Shown one piece after another: positions 18,324 to 26,197 of a DNA stretch of 37,959 bases. The DNA comes from Chlorobiaceae bacterium (GTDB lineage Bacteria > Bacteroidota > Chlorobiia > Chlorobiales > Chlorobiaceae): the NCBI GenBank assembly GCA_013334565.1, contig JAAXXI010000018.1:1-37959 (forward strand), given 5' to 3'. The notes below the pieces were generated by a model. That model made no database searches and had not been told where the DNA came from. It saw only the letters and a program-made list of their open reading frames with translations. Positions within the stretch are counted from its first letter, which is position 1; each line of letters opens with the position of its first letter. A program made the position numbers and the translations under genes.

Positions 18324-18758
18324 ATGCACGCTAACGTTACATTTTCAGGGAAAATGCCTCTTTCAGGTGTCAATGACAAGGGGTATGAAACGCTTTTCGG
18401 TACCTCTCCGGCAGTTCCCGGCCCAGAAGCGGCAGCATCTCCCATGGATATCGTCCTGGAGTCGCTCGCCGCCTGTTCGATGATGGATATCCTGTCGATC
18501 CTGAAGAAAATGAAACGGGAGCCGCTCGGGCTCGACACCTCGCTCGACGCCGAGCGCGCGGAGAACTATCCGAAGGTGTTCACCTCGATCAGGGTGCATT
18601 ACCGTCTCGATTGCCCCGGCTGCACCATGCAGGAGCTTGAAAAGGCCGTGTCCCTGTCCATGGAAAAATATTGCAGCGTCGGGGCCATGCTGAAGGCTTC
18701 GGGCTGCAGCATTCACTGGACGGCGGAGCTGGTCTCATCGGAAACATCGCCTTTATAA
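18324..18758 (+). CDS. OsmC/YhfA-family protein
   Basis: OsmC-like proteins are small dimeric thiol peroxidases or related redox proteins. The 144-residue product has the two family cysteines, Cys51 in SLAACSMMDI and Cys117 in MEKYCSVGAM. An extra CPGC motif at about residues 97-100 lies between them. The start codon follows a weakly defined leader. A thioredoxin gene begins 25 bases after the stop, and co-transcription would pair a thiol-based peroxidase with its reductant. Whether it acts on organic hydroperoxides, as true Ohr/OsmC proteins do, cannot be told; the sequence looks closer to the YhfA branch. Confidence 0.85.
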   Translation: MHANVTFSGKMPLSGVNDKGYETLFGTSPAVPGPEAAASPMDIVLESLAACSMMDILSILKKMKREPLGLDTSLDAERAENYPKVFTSIRVHYRLDCPGCTMQELEKAVSLSMEKYCSVGAMLKASGCSIHWTAELVSSETSPL

Positions 18759-18782
18759 CCCTAAACCTGAAAAAAACACGAT

Positions 18783-19091
18783 ATGCCCCAATCATTCGAA
18801 GAACTTGTTCAAAACAGTCCACTCCCTGTATTCGTCGATTTCTGGGCCGAATGGTGCGGGCCCTGCCAGGTCGTCGCTCCTTCGGTCAAAAAGCTTGCGG
18901 AAGAGTTCAGCGGCCAGCTCACTGTCGTGAAAATCGATATTGACGAGCAGCCCGGCGTAGCAGGCCGCTACAAGATACAGGGCGTTCCGACCCTGATGAT
19001 TTTCAGGGGCGGCGAGGTTATCTGGCGAACAGCCGGCGCCATGCCTTATGCCCAACTCAAGGCCGAAGTGCTGAAAGCGCTCGGCTCCTGA
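18783..19091 (+). CDS. trxA: Thioredoxin
   Basis: This is a 102-residue single-domain thioredoxin with the standard active site WCGPC (Cys25 and Cys28), the cis-proline loop VPTLMIF near residue 73, and the buried Asp in FVDFWAEW. It has no signal peptide, so it should act in the cytoplasm as a general disulfide reductase. It is 25 bases downstream of the OsmC-like gene and probably in the same transcript, which ends at the hairpin just after its stop. Several paralogues are usual in such genomes, so the gene symbol is provisional. Confidence 0.92.
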   Translation: MPQSFEELVQNSPLPVFVDFWAEWCGPCQVVAPSVKKLAEEFSGQLTVVKIDIDEQPGVAGRYKIQGVPTLMIFRGGEVIWRTAGAMPYAQLKAEVLKALGS

Positions 19092-19104
19092 GATTATCCT
19101 TTCT

Positions 19105-19139
19105 CGGACGGCCTTGTCGTCAGGCCGTCCGTCTTTTTA
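19105..19139 (+). terminator. Terminator after thioredoxin
   Basis: A perfect 10-bp stem (CGGACGGCCT / AGGCCGTCCG) is followed by T residues 14 bases after the trxA stop. Its right arm overlaps the last codons of the convergent Nudix gene, so the hairpin is also coding. Confidence 0.85.
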
Positions 19140-19530
19140 TGGCGAGATACTCTTCGAGCACCGGCATATCCGCTGCAGGGAAGCTGTAAGCGGGGATTTC
19201 GTCCGGATCGATCCAGCGCAGGGCTTTGTGCTCGAGCGCACGAGGTTCGCCTTCGGCGAGGGTGCAACGGAAGGGAATGAGGGTAAGGGAAAACTCCCGG
19301 TAGGCATGGAAGCAAGGGGTGAGGCGCTGCAGGATATGCACCGATACCCCGAGCTCCTCGCGGAGTTCGCGGTGGAGCGCAGCCTCTTCCCGCTCGTTTT
19401 CATGCACCTTTCCCCCCGGGAACTCCCAGAGCGATGCAAGGGCTTTGCCTTCGGGGCGCTGCGCCACCAGGAAAAGGCCGTTTTTTTCAATGATCGCGCA
19501 GACCACGTCGCCGATATGCGGGACCTTCAT
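19120..19530 (-). CDS. Nudix (MutT-type) hydrolase
   Basis: Nudix enzymes hydrolyse nucleoside diphosphates linked to another group. MutT itself clears 8-oxo-dGTP. The Nudix box is perfect: Gly-x5-Glu-x7-Arg-Glu-Leu-x-Glu-Glu-x-Gly-Val, at about residues 38-60. The end of the protein (LRWIDPDEIPAYSFPAADMPVLEEY) is typical of MutT-like proteins. The frame is open back to 19674, but the upstream part is basic and low in conserved features. The ATG at 19530 (MKVPHIGDVVCAII) starts the fold. An alternative is the ATG at 19566. The 3' end shares bases with the thioredoxin terminator. Confidence 0.85.
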   Translation of the reverse strand: MKVPHIGDVVCAIIEKNGLFLVAQRPEGKALASLWEFPGGKVHENEREEAALHRELREELGVSVHILQRLTPCFHAYREFSLTLIPFRCTLAEGEPRALEHKALRWIDPDEIPAYSFPAADMPVLEEYLAIKRRTA

Positions 19531-19664
19531 TTTTTCCACAGTGCAACCCCTTTTTCTTTTTTCCATCCGAGACGCATATCCTGATCGGCGCAAAACCCGT
19601 TGATGCGTCCCGGAAGGTCGTCGCCGCGATCTGGCCTGCTCATCCTGGGTTCCCTTTATCCGGC

Positions 19665-20062
19665 CCCTGAACAATAAGACCGTTAATTTGTTAAAAGCAG
19701 TGTTTGTTCATGAAAAGGCCTATACAGTCGGCCGAAGAATCCGGATGTTTTCGTTTTACAAAAAAATGGATCCTTCACTCCGCTTTGCTTCATTCAGGAT
19801 GACACCTCTGTTTCAGAACTAACTCCCTGCTCCTGTCATGCTGTTCTTGCTCTTGACCCTGCCATGCTGTCTTTTCCTGTCATTCCCCTTTTTCTGTCAT
19901 TCTGAACGAAGTGAAGAATCCACAAACAGCAAAGTCAGGAAATGATGTTCAGCATAACGAACCGTGATGACCTGCTGAGCCACCAGTATCCAGCCGATGC
20001 CGCGCACGTACCCTGAACAATAAGATCGTTAATTTGTTAAAAGCAGTGTTTGTTTATAGAAA
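19665..20062. repeat. Spacer with two 52-bp direct repeats around an inverted pair
   Basis: The spacer between the Nudix and vWA genes holds no convincing gene. Two direct repeats of 52 bp (19665-19716 and 20011-20062) differ at about four positions; both begin CCCTGAACAATAAGA and include TTAATTTGTTAAAAGCAGTG. Between them lie two inverted copies of a TGTCATyCTGAAyGAAG-type sequence: 19768-19804, reading inward as its complement, and 19895-19921. The remainder to 20259 shows nothing I can assign except the vWA leader. Confidence 0.75.
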
Positions 20063-20259
20063 GCGATGATGCCGATACCCGATGTATGGTTTCCATGCAG
20101 GATGAAAACTGGTTTTTCCGCCTGTTCCATGTGATGATACGAAATCATCCGCATGGGCGGCAATCCATTATGATTTTCGGACAGAAAACGCGCAAGAATC
20201 CAACTGATTAAACGTCATTTGGTTCATAAGCGGCTTTTCAACCCAATCCCTCTTATCCT

Positions 20260-21492
20260 ATGAAAAAACAGTTGCTGGTGATGCTTGCCATGGCTTCCGC
20301 CTTTCCCGCGGTTTCAGCCCTCGAGGCAAAGCCTGTGAGTTCCGTGGTTTCGGAGCAGCGCTCTCCGGGCGCTGCAAACGTCAGGAAAACCATGGACGCC
20401 TATTCGCGCCAGTTCGACAACCTCAGGCCTTTCGAGGGCCGCTGCCCGAACGATTACCGGCTGATCCAGCTTTGCCTGCTGCTCGATACCAGCAACAGTA
20501 TGGACGGGCTGATCAACCAGGCGAAGAGCCAGCTGTGGCAGATCGTCAACGACCTTTCAAGGATGCGCAAGCACGGGGAAAACATCCGCCTCGAGGTGGC
20601 CCTCTACGAATACGGCAACAACGACCTGCCTGCCTCTTCGGGGTACATCCGCCAGGTCGTTCCGTTCACCGGCGACCTCGACCGTATTTCCGAAGCGCTG
20701 TTCTCCCTCGATACCAACGGCGGGTCCGAGTATTGCGGTCATGTCATCGGCAGCAGCCTGAACCAGCTGCAATGGAACTCCTCTCCGGAAGGCCTGAAGA
20801 TGATCTTCATAGCCGGAAACGAGCCGTTCAACCAGGGATCGGTGGATTATGCGGTGGCTTGCCGCTGGGCCGCCGAAAAGAGGATCGCGGTGAACACCAT
20901 CTTCTGCGGCGACTACCGGGAAGGCATCATGACCTACTGGAAGCACGGGGCAGACCTGGGGGGAGGGAGCTATTTTGCCATCGACAGCGACCGCGAGACG
21001 ATGGGCATCCCGACGCCATACGATGACGACCTGGTGAAGCTGAACAGCCGCCTGAACACGACCTACGTGCCTTACGGCAGCATGGGCCTTGCAAGCTACG
21101 AGCGCCAGGAGGCGCAGGACATGAATGCAGCGAAGCTTTCCGCACCCGTTTCGGCAGCAAGGGCTTCGACGAAAGGCTCGAACCTCTACAAGGCGTCCGG
21201 CTGGGACCTTGTCGATGCGGTGGAGGAGAAGAAAGTCAACCCCGGCCAGCTGAAGAAGGATGAGCTGCCGGAAGCGCTCCGTGCGATGAGCCCTGCCCAG
21301 ATCGATGCTTACGTGCTTCAGAAAGGGAAGGAACGCCGCGAAGTGAAGGCGCAGATCGCCGAGCTCGGACGCAAGCGTGACGCCTTTATCATGCAGAAGC
21401 AGAAAGAGAGCGGCGGGGACAAGACCCTTGGATCGGTGATACAGAAGAACATCCGCACCCGGGCCGAAGCGAAGCACTTCACGATGCAGTAA
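20260..21492 (+). CDS. Exported von Willebrand factor A domain protein
   Basis: The 410-residue protein starts with a Sec signal peptide (MKKQLLVMLAMASAFPAVSA, cleavage near residue 20). A vWA domain follows from about residue 68 to 265. Its metal-ion adhesion site is intact (Asp76, Ser78, Ser80 in DTSNSM). vWA domains bind protein ligands through a metal ion. The C-terminal third is charged and probably helical (EALRAMSPAQIDAYVLQKGK onward), with no membrane anchor. Proteins of this shape occur widely in bacterial envelopes, often without known function. It stands alone, with a repeat-rich spacer before it and a terminator after it. No Shine-Dalgarno sequence is clear. Confidence 0.85.
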   Translation: MKKQLLVMLAMASAFPAVSALEAKPVSSVVSEQRSPGAANVRKTMDAYSRQFDNLRPFEGRCPNDYRLIQLCLLLDTSNSMDGLINQAKSQLWQIVNDLSRMRKHGENIRLEVALYEYGNNDLPASSGYIRQVVPFTGDLDRISEALFSLDTNGGSEYCGHVIGSSLNQLQWNSSPEGLKMIFIAGNEPFNQGSVDYAVACRWAAEKRIAVNTIFCGDYREGIMTYWKHGADLGGGSYFAIDSDRETMGIPTPYDDDLVKLNSRLNTTYVPYGSMGLASYERQEAQDMNAAKLSAPVSAARASTKGSNLYKASGWDLVDAVEEKKVNPGQLKKDELPEALRAMSPAQIDAYVLQKGKERREVKAQIAELGRKRDAFIMQKQKESGGDKTLGSVIQKNIRTRAEAKHFTMQ

Positions 21493-21508
21493 GGCTATAT
21501 TTGATTTT

Positions 21509-21539
21509 AAAAAAAGCTCCGTTACAAGGGGCTTTTTTT
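21509..21539 (+). terminator. Terminator after vWA gene
   Basis: An A-rich to T-rich hairpin (seven A, GCTCC, 7-base loop, GGGGC, seven T) lies 17 bases after the stop. It could act in both directions. Confidence 0.8.
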
Positions 21540-21717
21540 ATTTCTGCATGAGCCTGCCTTCAATTTCTGATCATAGATGAGTACACGAAGGGTGTCCGCT
21601 TTTATCAATTTTAAACCGATTTTTATTACTTTCCTGTTTTATCTGATTGTTATTTGTGCAATAACCTTAAGTTGAACGAGTGGTTTCCCCTTAAAAAACC
21701 CTTTTAACACAGGAAAA

Positions 21718-22494
21718 ATGAAAAGAACTCTTTTTCCCCTGGTGGTGTTTGCCGCTGTTTGTCTTACCGGTATCCAGGCAAAAGCATCCGAACGCTACAT
21801 CAGTGGGATGGGCGGTATGAATTGGCCATCCACACTGCATCTTGTCGATACCTATCAATATGAAATGTTTAATGATTATCAGGATTATGGCCTTGGAAGA
21901 GGCTTCAATGTTCTCGGAGCACTCGGATGCGCTTTCGGAAACTTCCGCCTCGAAGGTGAGATCGGCTACCAGAGGTGCGATGTCAAGACGGCGATCAACG
22001 GCGAGGATGGTGTGCCTTACGAACATCCGCTGGATGAACAAGGCATTAATTTCTCTTCGGATCCCTGGGACATGAAAGGAGAGGTCTCCGTTCTTTCCCT
22101 CATGGCCAACGGATATTACGATTTCAAGCTCGGGAAAAACATTGAGCTCTATGCGACAGCCGGTATCGGTGTCGCAAGGGTATCACTGAAAGATGTCCGA
22201 GAAGTCACGACCATTGAGGGTGACGGAAACGGCGGATATATTTTTTATCCTAATACCAATCCCGGTTACAGCAATACTACGGAAGCTGTTGCCTGGCAGT
22301 TAGGTGCCGGAGTAGCCGTTCCGGTCAGCAGGAAAATCAAGATCGATCTTCGTTACCGATACTTTGCCACAAGTGATTTTACTGTGCCGGGGGTCGGCTC
22401 TTATTATTATGCAAACATAACGGGGGGCTCAAAAGACTCCAAAACGAATTTTTCAAGCCATTCCGTCCTGCTCGGGCTTAGAGTGGGAATCTGA
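21718..22494 (+). CDS. Outer-membrane beta-barrel protein
   Basis: The 258-residue product has a Sec signal peptide (MKRTLFPLVVFAAVCLTGIQ, ending AKA near residue 22). Alternating hydrophobic/polar strands follow, rich in Gly and aromatic residues, with the typical final strand SVLLGLRVGI. This matches the OmpA-like eight-stranded barrel class found in Gram-negative outer membranes. Long loops around residues 85-115 and 160-190 would face outwards. The function is unknown; structural, adhesive or immune-evasion roles are all possible. A Shine-Dalgarno sequence (ACAGGA) precedes the ATG. It is convergent with the methionine gamma-lyase gene. Confidence 0.8.
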   Translation: MKRTLFPLVVFAAVCLTGIQAKASERYISGMGGMNWPSTLHLVDTYQYEMFNDYQDYGLGRGFNVLGALGCAFGNFRLEGEIGYQRCDVKTAINGEDGVPYEHPLDEQGINFSSDPWDMKGEVSVLSLMANGYYDFKLGKNIELYATAGIGVARVSLKDVREVTTIEGDGNGGYIFYPNTNPGYSNTTEAVAWQLGAGVAVPVSRKIKIDLRYRYFATSDFTVPGVGSYYYANITGGSKDSKTNFSSHSVLLGLRVGI

Positions 22495-22659
22495 CTTTTT
22501 GGTCCTTTCCCAGTCCAGTTGATCACGCAATATCGACCTGCAACAGGATTCTGCGAAGGGTTACAGGTATGAGCGGCTCGAATCGTTGATTACATTACCT
22601 TTCCCGGTCGGGACAGAAAGAAAGTAAGGGACGCGATACGTTTTCATGACAAGTTTCCC

Positions 22660-22693
22660 CCGAAGTATGACCGGTGCACTGGTCATACTTCGG
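22660..22693 (-). terminator. Long hairpin between barrel gene and methionine gamma-lyase gene
   Basis: A perfect 13-bp stem (CCGAAGTATGACC with GGTCATACTTCGG) and 8-base loop lie three bases beyond the end of the minus-strand gene. There is no good T tract on either side, so it may be a bidirectional barrier or RNA-stabilising stem. Confidence 0.6.
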
Positions 22694-22696
22694 AAT

Positions 22697-23893
22697 TCAG
22701 GTTTTTTCCATTGCCTGGCTGATATCGAGCAGGAGGTCTTCGAGATCCTCGAGGCCTGCGGAAATGCGGACCAGGCCTTCCTCGATCAGGTGGAGCCTGC
22801 GCTCCTCCGGGGTGTAGAACGAATGGGTCATGCTTGCCGGGTGCTGGGCGAGGCTTTCCGCATCACCGAGGCTGACGGCCCTCCTGATGAGCTGCAGGGC
22901 ATTCATGAACCGCCGTCCAGCTTCGATGCCGCCCTTCAGTTCGAACGCGACCATGCCGCCGGGGAGCTTCATCTGCCGTTCGGCCAGTTCCCGCTGGGGG
23001 AACGTGGAAAGCCCGGGGTAGTGGCATACGGCGACCTTGTCCTGTGACGAAAGGAACTCTGCGATCCCGTGCGCATTTTCGCTGTGGCGTTCCATCCGTA
23101 TTGACAGTGTCTTCAGCCCCCTGAGGACCAGGAACGCATCCTGGGAAGAGAGCACTGCTCCGGTCATGTCCTTGATGCCGTAGATGCGCACTTGCGATAG
23201 CGGCTCTTTTGGACCCACTATCGCACCGGCTATGAGGTCCCCGTGTCCTCCGAGGTACTTGGTCGCAGAATGAACGACGTAGTCGGCCCCCAGCTCCAGA
23301 GGACGCTGCAGGTAAGGCGTGCAGTAGGTGTTGTCCACGATCACTTTCGCCCCATGCTTGCGGGCGATGCGTGCTACGGCCGCGATGTCCACCAGGCGCA
23401 TATTGGGATTGGCGGGTGATTCGAAAAAAACCGCTTTCGTTTCCGGATTGATCGCCGCTTCGAGCTTTGCCGGATCGGTCAGGTCGATATGTGTGATCCT
23501 GACGCCGAATTTCGCGAGCCCGTGGTTGAAAAAACCGAAGGTGCACCCATAGAGCGTTTTGTCGGTGATGAGCTCGTCACCGGGGGCAAGCAGGGTCCAG
23601 AGCAGGGATGCGGTCGCTCCCATGCCGGAAGCGGTGACCAGCGCGGCCTCGCCGCCTTCAAGATCGGCGATGCGCTGTTCGAGCAGCGCGGTCGTGGGAT
23701 TGCCTGTCCTCGAATAGACGAATCCCTCCTGTTCACCGGCAAAGCGGGCGCTCCCGTCTTCCACCGTCGGGAAGGTGTAGGTCGAGCTGAGGTAGATCGG
23801 CGGGTTCAACGCGCCGGGCCCTTCGTAGGGATCGTATCCGGAATGGATCGCACGGGTTGAGAATCCTTTCCTGCCAGGATTGTTTCTGGTCAT
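22697..23893 (-). CDS. mdeA: Methionine gamma-lyase (PLP-dependent)
   Basis: The enzyme splits L-methionine into methanethiol, ammonia and 2-oxobutanoate. The 398-residue protein belongs to the Cys/Met-metabolism PLP family. The PLP lysine is Lys212 in SATKYLGGHGD. Cys117 in LYGCTFG marks methionine gamma-lyases and separates them from cystathionine beta/gamma-lyases and synthases. Long blocks such as GGMVAFELKGGIEAGRRFMN and SLAQHPASMTHSFYTPEER match this subfamily closely. A promoter candidate lies just upstream at 23932-23960. It stands alone on the minus strand. Confidence 0.88.
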   Translation of the reverse strand: MTRNNPGRKGFSTRAIHSGYDPYEGPGALNPPIYLSSTYTFPTVEDGSARFAGEQEGFVYSRTGNPTTALLEQRIADLEGGEAALVTASGMGATASLLWTLLAPGDELITDKTLYGCTFGFFNHGLAKFGVRITHIDLTDPAKLEAAINPETKAVFFESPANPNMRLVDIAAVARIARKHGAKVIVDNTYCTPYLQRPLELGADYVVHSATKYLGGHGDLIAGAIVGPKEPLSQVRIYGIKDMTGAVLSSQDAFLVLRGLKTLSIRMERHSENAHGIAEFLSSQDKVAVCHYPGLSTFPQRELAERQMKLPGGMVAFELKGGIEAGRRFMNALQLIRRAVSLGDAESLAQHPASMTHSFYTPEERRLHLIEEGLVRISAGLEDLEDLLLDISQAMEKT

Positions 23894-23931
23894 GTGTCTC
23901 TCGGGATTTCAGGCTTTCGGGAGGTTTCCTC

Positions 23932-23960
23932 TATATAACAAGCATTAAGAAGCAAAACAA
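23932..23960 (-). promoter_or_regulatory. Candidate sigma-70 promoter of mdeA
   Basis: Read on the minus strand: TTGTTT, a 17-base spacer, TATATA. The start would fall about 30 bases before the ATG. Confidence 0.5.
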
Positions 23961-24037
23961 CGGCACTGGAGGAGAAAAACATCGAATGAGGTCTGCGGTC
24001 TGATGGTCCGGTCCCGGTTCATGGTGGGGGAGAGCGG

Positions 24038-24091
24038 CAATTGAAAAAAAAAAGCGTTATCATGCCGCAGCATGTTTCATTTTTTCAATTG
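24038..24091 (+). promoter_or_regulatory. Long hairpin in the leader of the PhnA-like gene
   Basis: Outer arms CAATTGAAAAAA and TTTTTTCAATTG (12 bp, perfect) enclose an inner perfect stem CATGC-CGCA-GCATG. The structure ends immediately before the Shine-Dalgarno sequence AAAGGAGA of the next gene. Confidence 0.6.
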
Positions 24092-24106
24092 CAAAGGAGA
24101 TTTACG

Positions 24107-24445
24107 ATGAGCGACCTGCCGAACTGCCCGAAATGCAATTCCGCATATACCTACCGGGACGGGACCCTCTATATCTGTCCGGAATGCGCCTACGAATGGA
24201 GCGCTTCCGAAATATCCGCAAGCGAAGAAACCCGCGTCTGGAAAGATGCCAACGGTAACGTGCTTCAGGACGGCGATACCGTGACGGTGATCAAGGACCT
24301 GAAAGTCAGGGGTTCTTCGTCGGTCATCAAGGGCGGAACCAAGGTGAAGAACATCCGGCTTGTCGACGGCGACCATGATATCGACTGCAAGGTCGAGGGG
24401 ATCGGGCCGATGCAGCTGAAATCCGAATTCGTCAGGAAAGCGTGA
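24107..24445 (+). CDS. yjdM: PhnA/YjdM-type zinc-ribbon protein
   Basis: The 112-residue protein begins with a zinc ribbon (Cys7, Cys10, Cys24, Cys27 in CPKC and CPEC). It continues into the family core [20 protein letters not shown] and ends [13 protein letters not shown]. The family was once called phosphonoacetate hydrolase PhnA, but for most members including E. coli YjdM no phosphonate role is shown. I chose the ATG at 24107 because of the strong Shine-Dalgarno sequence AAAGGAGA. Upstream codons in the same frame run through a hairpin and are not family-like. It is a single-gene unit, with a terminator following. Confidence 0.9.
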   Translation: MSDLPNCPKCNSAYTYRDGTLYICPECAYEWSASEISASEETRVWKDANGNVLQDGDTVTVIKDLKVRGSSSVIKGGTKVKNIRLVDGDHDIDCKVEGIGPMQLKSEFVRKA

Positions 24446-24503
24446 AGCGTTTTCCCGGCGATTCCATCGGTCAACGGTTTCCTGCCCGATAATCTCCGCG
24501 GGC

Positions 24504-24546
24504 TCGACCATCCGGGCGAAAATTCGACCGGATGGTCGAACTTTTT
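24504..24546 (+). terminator. Terminator after the PhnA-like gene
   Basis: A perfect 12-bp stem (TCGACCATCCGG with CCGGATGGTCGA) with a 12-base loop is followed by ACTTTTT. Confidence 0.85.
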
Positions 24547-24574
24547 CTGGTGTCGTCGAGGAGTGATCGAAGCG

Positions 24575-24619
24575 GAATATTATTCTAACGCAATGCCAAT
24601 AAACAGGATACGGTTTATT
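24575..24619 (+). promoter_or_regulatory. Two dyads upstream of the sigma-54 promoter
   Basis: GAATATTATTC (24575-24585) is a perfect odd-length palindrome. AATAAAC-N8-GTTTATT (24598-24619) is a perfect inverted repeat. They lie about 75 and 47 bases before the predicted start and are candidate activator or architectural-protein sites. Confidence 0.4.
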
Positions 24620-24627
24620 TATTCTTG

Positions 24628-24644
24628 CTGGCACCACTTTTGCA
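24628..24644 (+). promoter_or_regulatory. Sigma-54 promoter of the cytochrome unit
   Basis: CTGGCACCACTTTTGCA matches the -24/-12 consensus TGGCAC-N5-TTGCA almost perfectly. GG (24630-24631) and GC (24642-24643) are exactly ten bases apart. The predicted start near 24656 leaves a leader of about 118 bases before the cytochrome c gene. A sigma-54 activator is encoded 3.6 kb downstream on the same strand. Confidence 0.75.
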
Positions 24645-24773
24645 GCACCTTTCTGAAGCCGCCCGCACCTTTGAAACATTTTCGCGAGAGCACCGGGCTG
24701 AAACCGGGCGGCGCGATCTGACCGAAGACCGGTTCCGGTATTCCGCAAAAGTTTTTTACCATGGAGCCTGAAG

Positions 24774-25193
24774 ATGAAAAAGATCCTCTACGCATGTCTT
24801 GTCGCCGGGGCCGTTCCGGCATTTTCCCCTGCATCGGCGTTCGCCGCAACGGTGGATGGGGCCGCGGTTTTCAACAGGAATTGCAGCGTCTGTCATTCCG
24901 TCAGCCCGCCCCCGAAATCGGCACCGCCGGTCATCCCCCTTGCAAATCGTTACCATATGAAGTTTGCGACCAAAGAGCAGGGTGTCGCACATATGGTCTC
25001 GTTCCTGAAAAAACCGGATAAAAACAAGGCTGTCGAGCCCCAGGCTGTTTCCCGCTTCGGCCTCATGCCTGCGCTTGCGCTCGGCGATGCCGAACTGAAG
25101 GCAGTTGCATCCTGGTTCTGGGACCAGTACAACCCCGCAATGGGCGGAGGCCGCGGCATGGGCCGGGGACAGGGTCCGTGCATAAACCAGTGA
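24774..25193 (+). CDS. Periplasmic mono-haem cytochrome c
   Basis: The 139-residue precursor has a Sec signal peptide (cleavage near residue 24, SAFAA). There is one haem site, CSVCH (Cys37, Cys40, His41). Met98 in FGLMPALALGDAELKAVASW is the likely sixth ligand, in the spot typical of class I cytochromes. A Gly/Arg/Met-rich tail ends with an isolated Cys (GQGPC). It probably shuttles electrons in the periplasm. Its partner should be the membrane protein encoded 13 bases downstream. The terminal electron donor or acceptor is unknown. Confidence 0.88.
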   Translation: MKKILYACLVAGAVPAFSPASAFAATVDGAAVFNRNCSVCHSVSPPPKSAPPVIPLANRYHMKFATKEQGVAHMVSFLKKPDKNKAVEPQAVSRFGLMPALALGDAELKAVASWFWDQYNPAMGGGRGMGRGQGPCINQ

Positions 25194-25206
25194 CAGGGAG
25201 AGGAAG

Positions 25207-26040
25207 ATGAAAAAAGGTTTCAGCTGGAGGATTTTCATCAGTTTCGGACTGCTGCTTTCGTTTGTCATGCTGCTTGTGTCCGGCGTGGTGCTCTATATCT
25301 CTCCTCCCGGAAGGGTGGCCAACTGGACTGACTGGCGGATGCTGGGTCTGACCAAAAGCGGCTGGATCGATCAGCACACCATTTTCGGGTTCTCGTTCGC
25401 AGTGCTGTCGGTGTTCCATCTGTTTTTCATTAACTGGAAAGCGTTTCTCTCCTATCTGAAGGCAAAGGCGTCGAAAGGGCTGAAAAGTCCGCTCGAACTG
25501 TTCACGAGCCTTGCGCTTGCAGTGCTTTTCGGCGTCGGGACCTGGTTTTCCCTGCCGCCTTTTTCAGCGGTCATCGATTTCGGGAGCCGTATCTCCGGAT
25601 CATGGGAGAGAAGGGACAGCCAGCCTCCCGTGGCTCATGCCGAAGCGCTGTCGCTTGTCGAACTGGCAGCGCAGCCCGGAATGGGCGGGGATGCTGAAGC
25701 CCTGAAGGGGAAGCTCGAGAAAGCCGGCTACATGGTCGGTACGGTCCGGCTGACCCTTGCAGAAATCGCGGTGCAGAACCATACAACGGCAGAAATTGTT
25801 TATCGTTCTATTGCACCGGAAAAAAGCGGAGCGCGGAAACTGCAGGCGGAGGGATTCGGCCGCAGGACCCTCGGTGAGGTTGCCTCGGAAGGCGGAGTAT
25901 CGCCTGAATCCCTGATGCTGGCGCTCCGGCAGAAAGGAATCGATGCCGAAACCGGCATGACCATGAGAGAGGTGGCAGAAAAGAACCGTATCGGGATGAA
26001 CGAGTTGCGCGGGATGATCGAAAATATGATCAGCCGCTGA
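25207..26040 (+). CDS. DUF4405-type membrane protein with C-terminal repeats
   Basis: The 277-residue protein has three hydrophobic helices (about 9-31, 55-76, 97-113). His57 (DQHTIFG) and His71 (FHLFF) lie in the second, a pattern of haem-b-binding DUF4405 proteins. The remaining 130 residues are soluble and hold four similar helical units starting near residues 148, 182, 221 and 252. Each follows a Leu/Met-x-x-Glu-Val/Ile/Leu-Ala pattern (LSLVELA, LTLAEIA, RTLGEVA, MTMREVA). The likely role is quinone/haem-b electron transfer to or from the cytochrome c. This is inferred from context. A Shine-Dalgarno sequence (GGGAGAGG) precedes the ATG. Confidence 0.75.
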   Translation: MKKGFSWRIFISFGLLLSFVMLLVSGVVLYISPPGRVANWTDWRMLGLTKSGWIDQHTIFGFSFAVLSVFHLFFINWKAFLSYLKAKASKGLKSPLELFTSLALAVLFGVGTWFSLPPFSAVIDFGSRISGSWERRDSQPPVAHAEALSLVELAAQPGMGGDAEALKGKLEKAGYMVGTVRLTLAEIAVQNHTTAEIVYRSIAPEKSGARKLQAEGFGRRTLGEVASEGGVSPESLMLALRQKGIDAETGMTMREVAEKNRIGMNELRGMIENMISR

Positions 26041-26054
26041 TCATGCAGGGGAAA

Positions 26055-26136
26055 CGGCAGGGATCCTGCCGGAGCGGCATTGTCGCGGGAAGTACGATTT
26101 CAAGGCGCAGAGGGTCACGACTCGTCGGGCCCGACG
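26055..26136 (+). promoter_or_regulatory. Palindromes between DUF4405 gene and kinase gene
   Basis: CGGCAGG-GAT-CCTGCCG (26055-26071) is a 7-bp stem with a 3-base loop. CGTCGGGCCCGACG (26123-26136) is a perfect 14-bp palindrome. Neither has a T tract. They could be an attenuator or a DNA-binding site controlling the kinase/activator pair separately from the cytochrome genes. Confidence 0.4.
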
Positions 26137-26197
26137 TTGCAACAGGGCTTCGGAACAGATAAAAAGAGGTGCCCTGATGAACCTGAAAGGAGATAGG

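Noticed and set aside
24041..24106. Longer N-terminus for the PhnA-like protein
   Set aside because: It would run through the leader hairpin and the Shine-Dalgarno sequence; the zinc ribbon starts right after the ATG at 24107.
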